Source: Isohypsibius dastychi (taxonomy: Eukaryota; Tardigrada; Eutardigrada; Parachela; Isohypsibiidae). Taken from it: a stretch of DNA of 10,131 nt. Every line of letters starts with the position of its first letter. The first letter of the stretch is position 1. This document shows positions 8,824 to 10,131 of the stretch, piece by piece. A program made the position numbers and the translations under genes. Location of the stretch: contig JAQIWT010001613.1 of NCBI GenBank assembly GCA_034696485.1, positions 1-10,131 of the forward strand, read 5' to 3'. The notes beneath the pieces are model-generated. The model made no database searches and was not told where the DNA came from. It worked only from the letters and a program-made list of their open reading frames with translations.

Positions 8824-9868
8824 TTTACGTAAGTTGCTTTCCCGAATAGATACAAGGGTGCAATTTGCGTTGAATTGCGTTCATCGAAACAGGAACGACC
8901 TAACAATGACTTGGTGCCGTCGGCCTAAAGAAATCGTATCCGAAAAACAATGGAAATTTTTCGAGACCGATCGGACATTGGTAGGAGAGCGAAAGATAAA
9001 CCTATTAACACGCACGGTTACGGAAACCTAATTGCTTGGCGTGACGTCCATGGACATGACGATCAAGTTACAAGGCAGATTGTGCAAGAACACTTGCTGA
9101 TTGGCAGACCAGCTCGTGTCACAGATCCGAGTACAGGCGCAAGCTTGTCAGGCATACGCACATGAAGACCTAAGTAGTGCATACGCAGAGACAGAACTCG
9201 ATGACATACGGTAGAATCAGAATTCCCTAATTTCGAACTTCATATGACAAGAGTTCGGATGCTGGCACCAAAGTTGACACCGAGTTCAATTGAATTCACT
9301 TGTACTGCAATAACAGAATACATATTCAGATGAATTAACATGACGTGCGGATGAGAAAACGGAGTGAGACCTGGTAAATTTGCGTATCATACCCCACAAA
9401 AAAACTTCAGAAAGCGAACCATCATTTCCGAGTCAACGCATTGTTTTATGTTTAGTATAAAACCCGAGGACCCTTCGATGCTTGGGGGTTTAGTCTTGAA
9501 ATTGGTGGTTTTTTGAGGGTGTGAGCATGTCAGGGGTCCGACATTAAGAGGACCAGTCATGTATTTGGACCATGTATGGTACATGACCATTCGGACCAGG
9601 AAATCAGGAACTGGATGGTGGTCCAGTTACTGTAATTACCTTGCATTTATGATCGCATCTAAAAGCGAAAAAGTCTACGAATGGTCGCAGCACTAGAACA
9701 TTACAGATACGATTAGATAAATCCATAATCTTGAATGCGGATGTATGGCATTTTTAATAAGAAACAGCCCAATAAACTTTCCCTGGGAAGGTACTTGCCT
9801 CATTGCCCGGGTCTTGAAATACACATGTTTTGAGTTCATCCACAATATCGTGCCACTGCTTATGCTCA
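8824..9868. other. Upstream region of the GPCR, no gene supported
   Basis: Only short overlapping frames occur here, partly antisense to the GPCR 5' end. An imperfect palindrome lies at 9556-9587. Promoter elements are not distinguishable. Confidence 0.4.
9556..9587. repeat. Imperfect palindrome / hairpin
   Basis: Eight-base arms GTCATGTA (9556-9563) and TACATGAC (9580-9587) flank a 16-nt loop. Nearby GGACC and GGTCC words add further dyad symmetry. Confidence 0.5.
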
Positions 9869-10023
9869 CCGAATTGGGACAATGTCTCGCTTTGTGACAT
9901 CCGTCTGGCGATCGTTTGTTTGCATAGTAAGGCGAACAATACTGAGATACTCGAACGTCTTATGAACAGATCGGGTCAATCGCTAAATAAACAAACCAGC
10001 AGACATACAGAGCAATAACTCTT
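9869..10023 (+). repeat. Dispersed direct repeat, copy 2 (possible decayed transposase HTH)
   Basis: Partner of 5373-5530. The plus-strand reading DIRLAIVCLHSKANNTEILE is conserved at protein level with copy 1, within a short ORF ending at 10018. Similarity stops abruptly on both sides. The transposase reading is tentative; the repeat itself is directly visible. Confidence 0.75.
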
Positions 10024-10131
10024 TGCCATACCAGGAAGAACCATAATGTCCCAGATTTCCTCCTCAATGAGAATTTGACGCACGGTAGCGATGCGGAATA
10101 TAACCGGGGCGCAGGGGGGTAGAATTTATTA

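Noticed and set aside
8633-9031. Plus-strand 132-aa ORF antisense to the GPCR start
   Set aside because: Most of it is antisense to GPCR codons, and the rest shows no protein-like features.
1-10131. CRISPR arrays, bacterial operons, tRNA or rRNA genes
   Set aside because: No regularly spaced repeats, ribosome-binding-site-led operons, or tRNA A/B-box patterns were seen; the intron-rich genes show a eukaryotic genome.

Overview
The window is animal nuclear DNA, not bacterial. Its genes are built from many short exons joined by GT...AG introns, most only 52-63 bp long. It carries a class A seven-transmembrane receptor, an M1-family ectopeptidase homologue and a DNA-transposon MITE. Compact introns, divergent class A receptors and M1 paralogues suggest an ecdysozoan invertebrate such as a tardigrade or nematode. 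I lean towards a tardigrade, but this is inference and no marker settles it.

Layout: 1-1060 has no convincing gene; it holds a short 9-bp tandem repeat, a poly-C run next to a possible transposon end, and one unassigned minus-strand ORF. 1061-5184 (minus) is a 14-exon gene that appears complete, encoding a type II membrane protein of the M1 aminopeptidase family (about 1013 aa). All the canonical catalytic motifs are substituted, so it is probably a pseudoenzyme. 5185-6146 is upstream sequence containing one copy of a ~155-bp dispersed direct repeat. 6147-6713 (minus) is the terminal exon of a small gene, perhaps for a secreted protein, whose first exon I could not place. 6786-7245 is a complete non-autonomous hAT-type MITE with 15-bp terminal inverted repeats and an 8-bp target-site duplication. 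7713-8823 (minus) is a two-exon class A GPCR with altered DRY, CWxP, NPxxY and D2.50 motifs. 8824-10131 is mostly non-coding and carries the second copy of the dispersed repeat.

No operon-like logic is visible. All recognised genes lie on the minus strand, but nothing shows that they act together. The most interesting items are the full-length but catalytically stripped M1 homologue, the well-preserved MITE, and two short introns whose length is a multiple of three and which lack in-frame stops, so they look like coding sequence in a plain translation.
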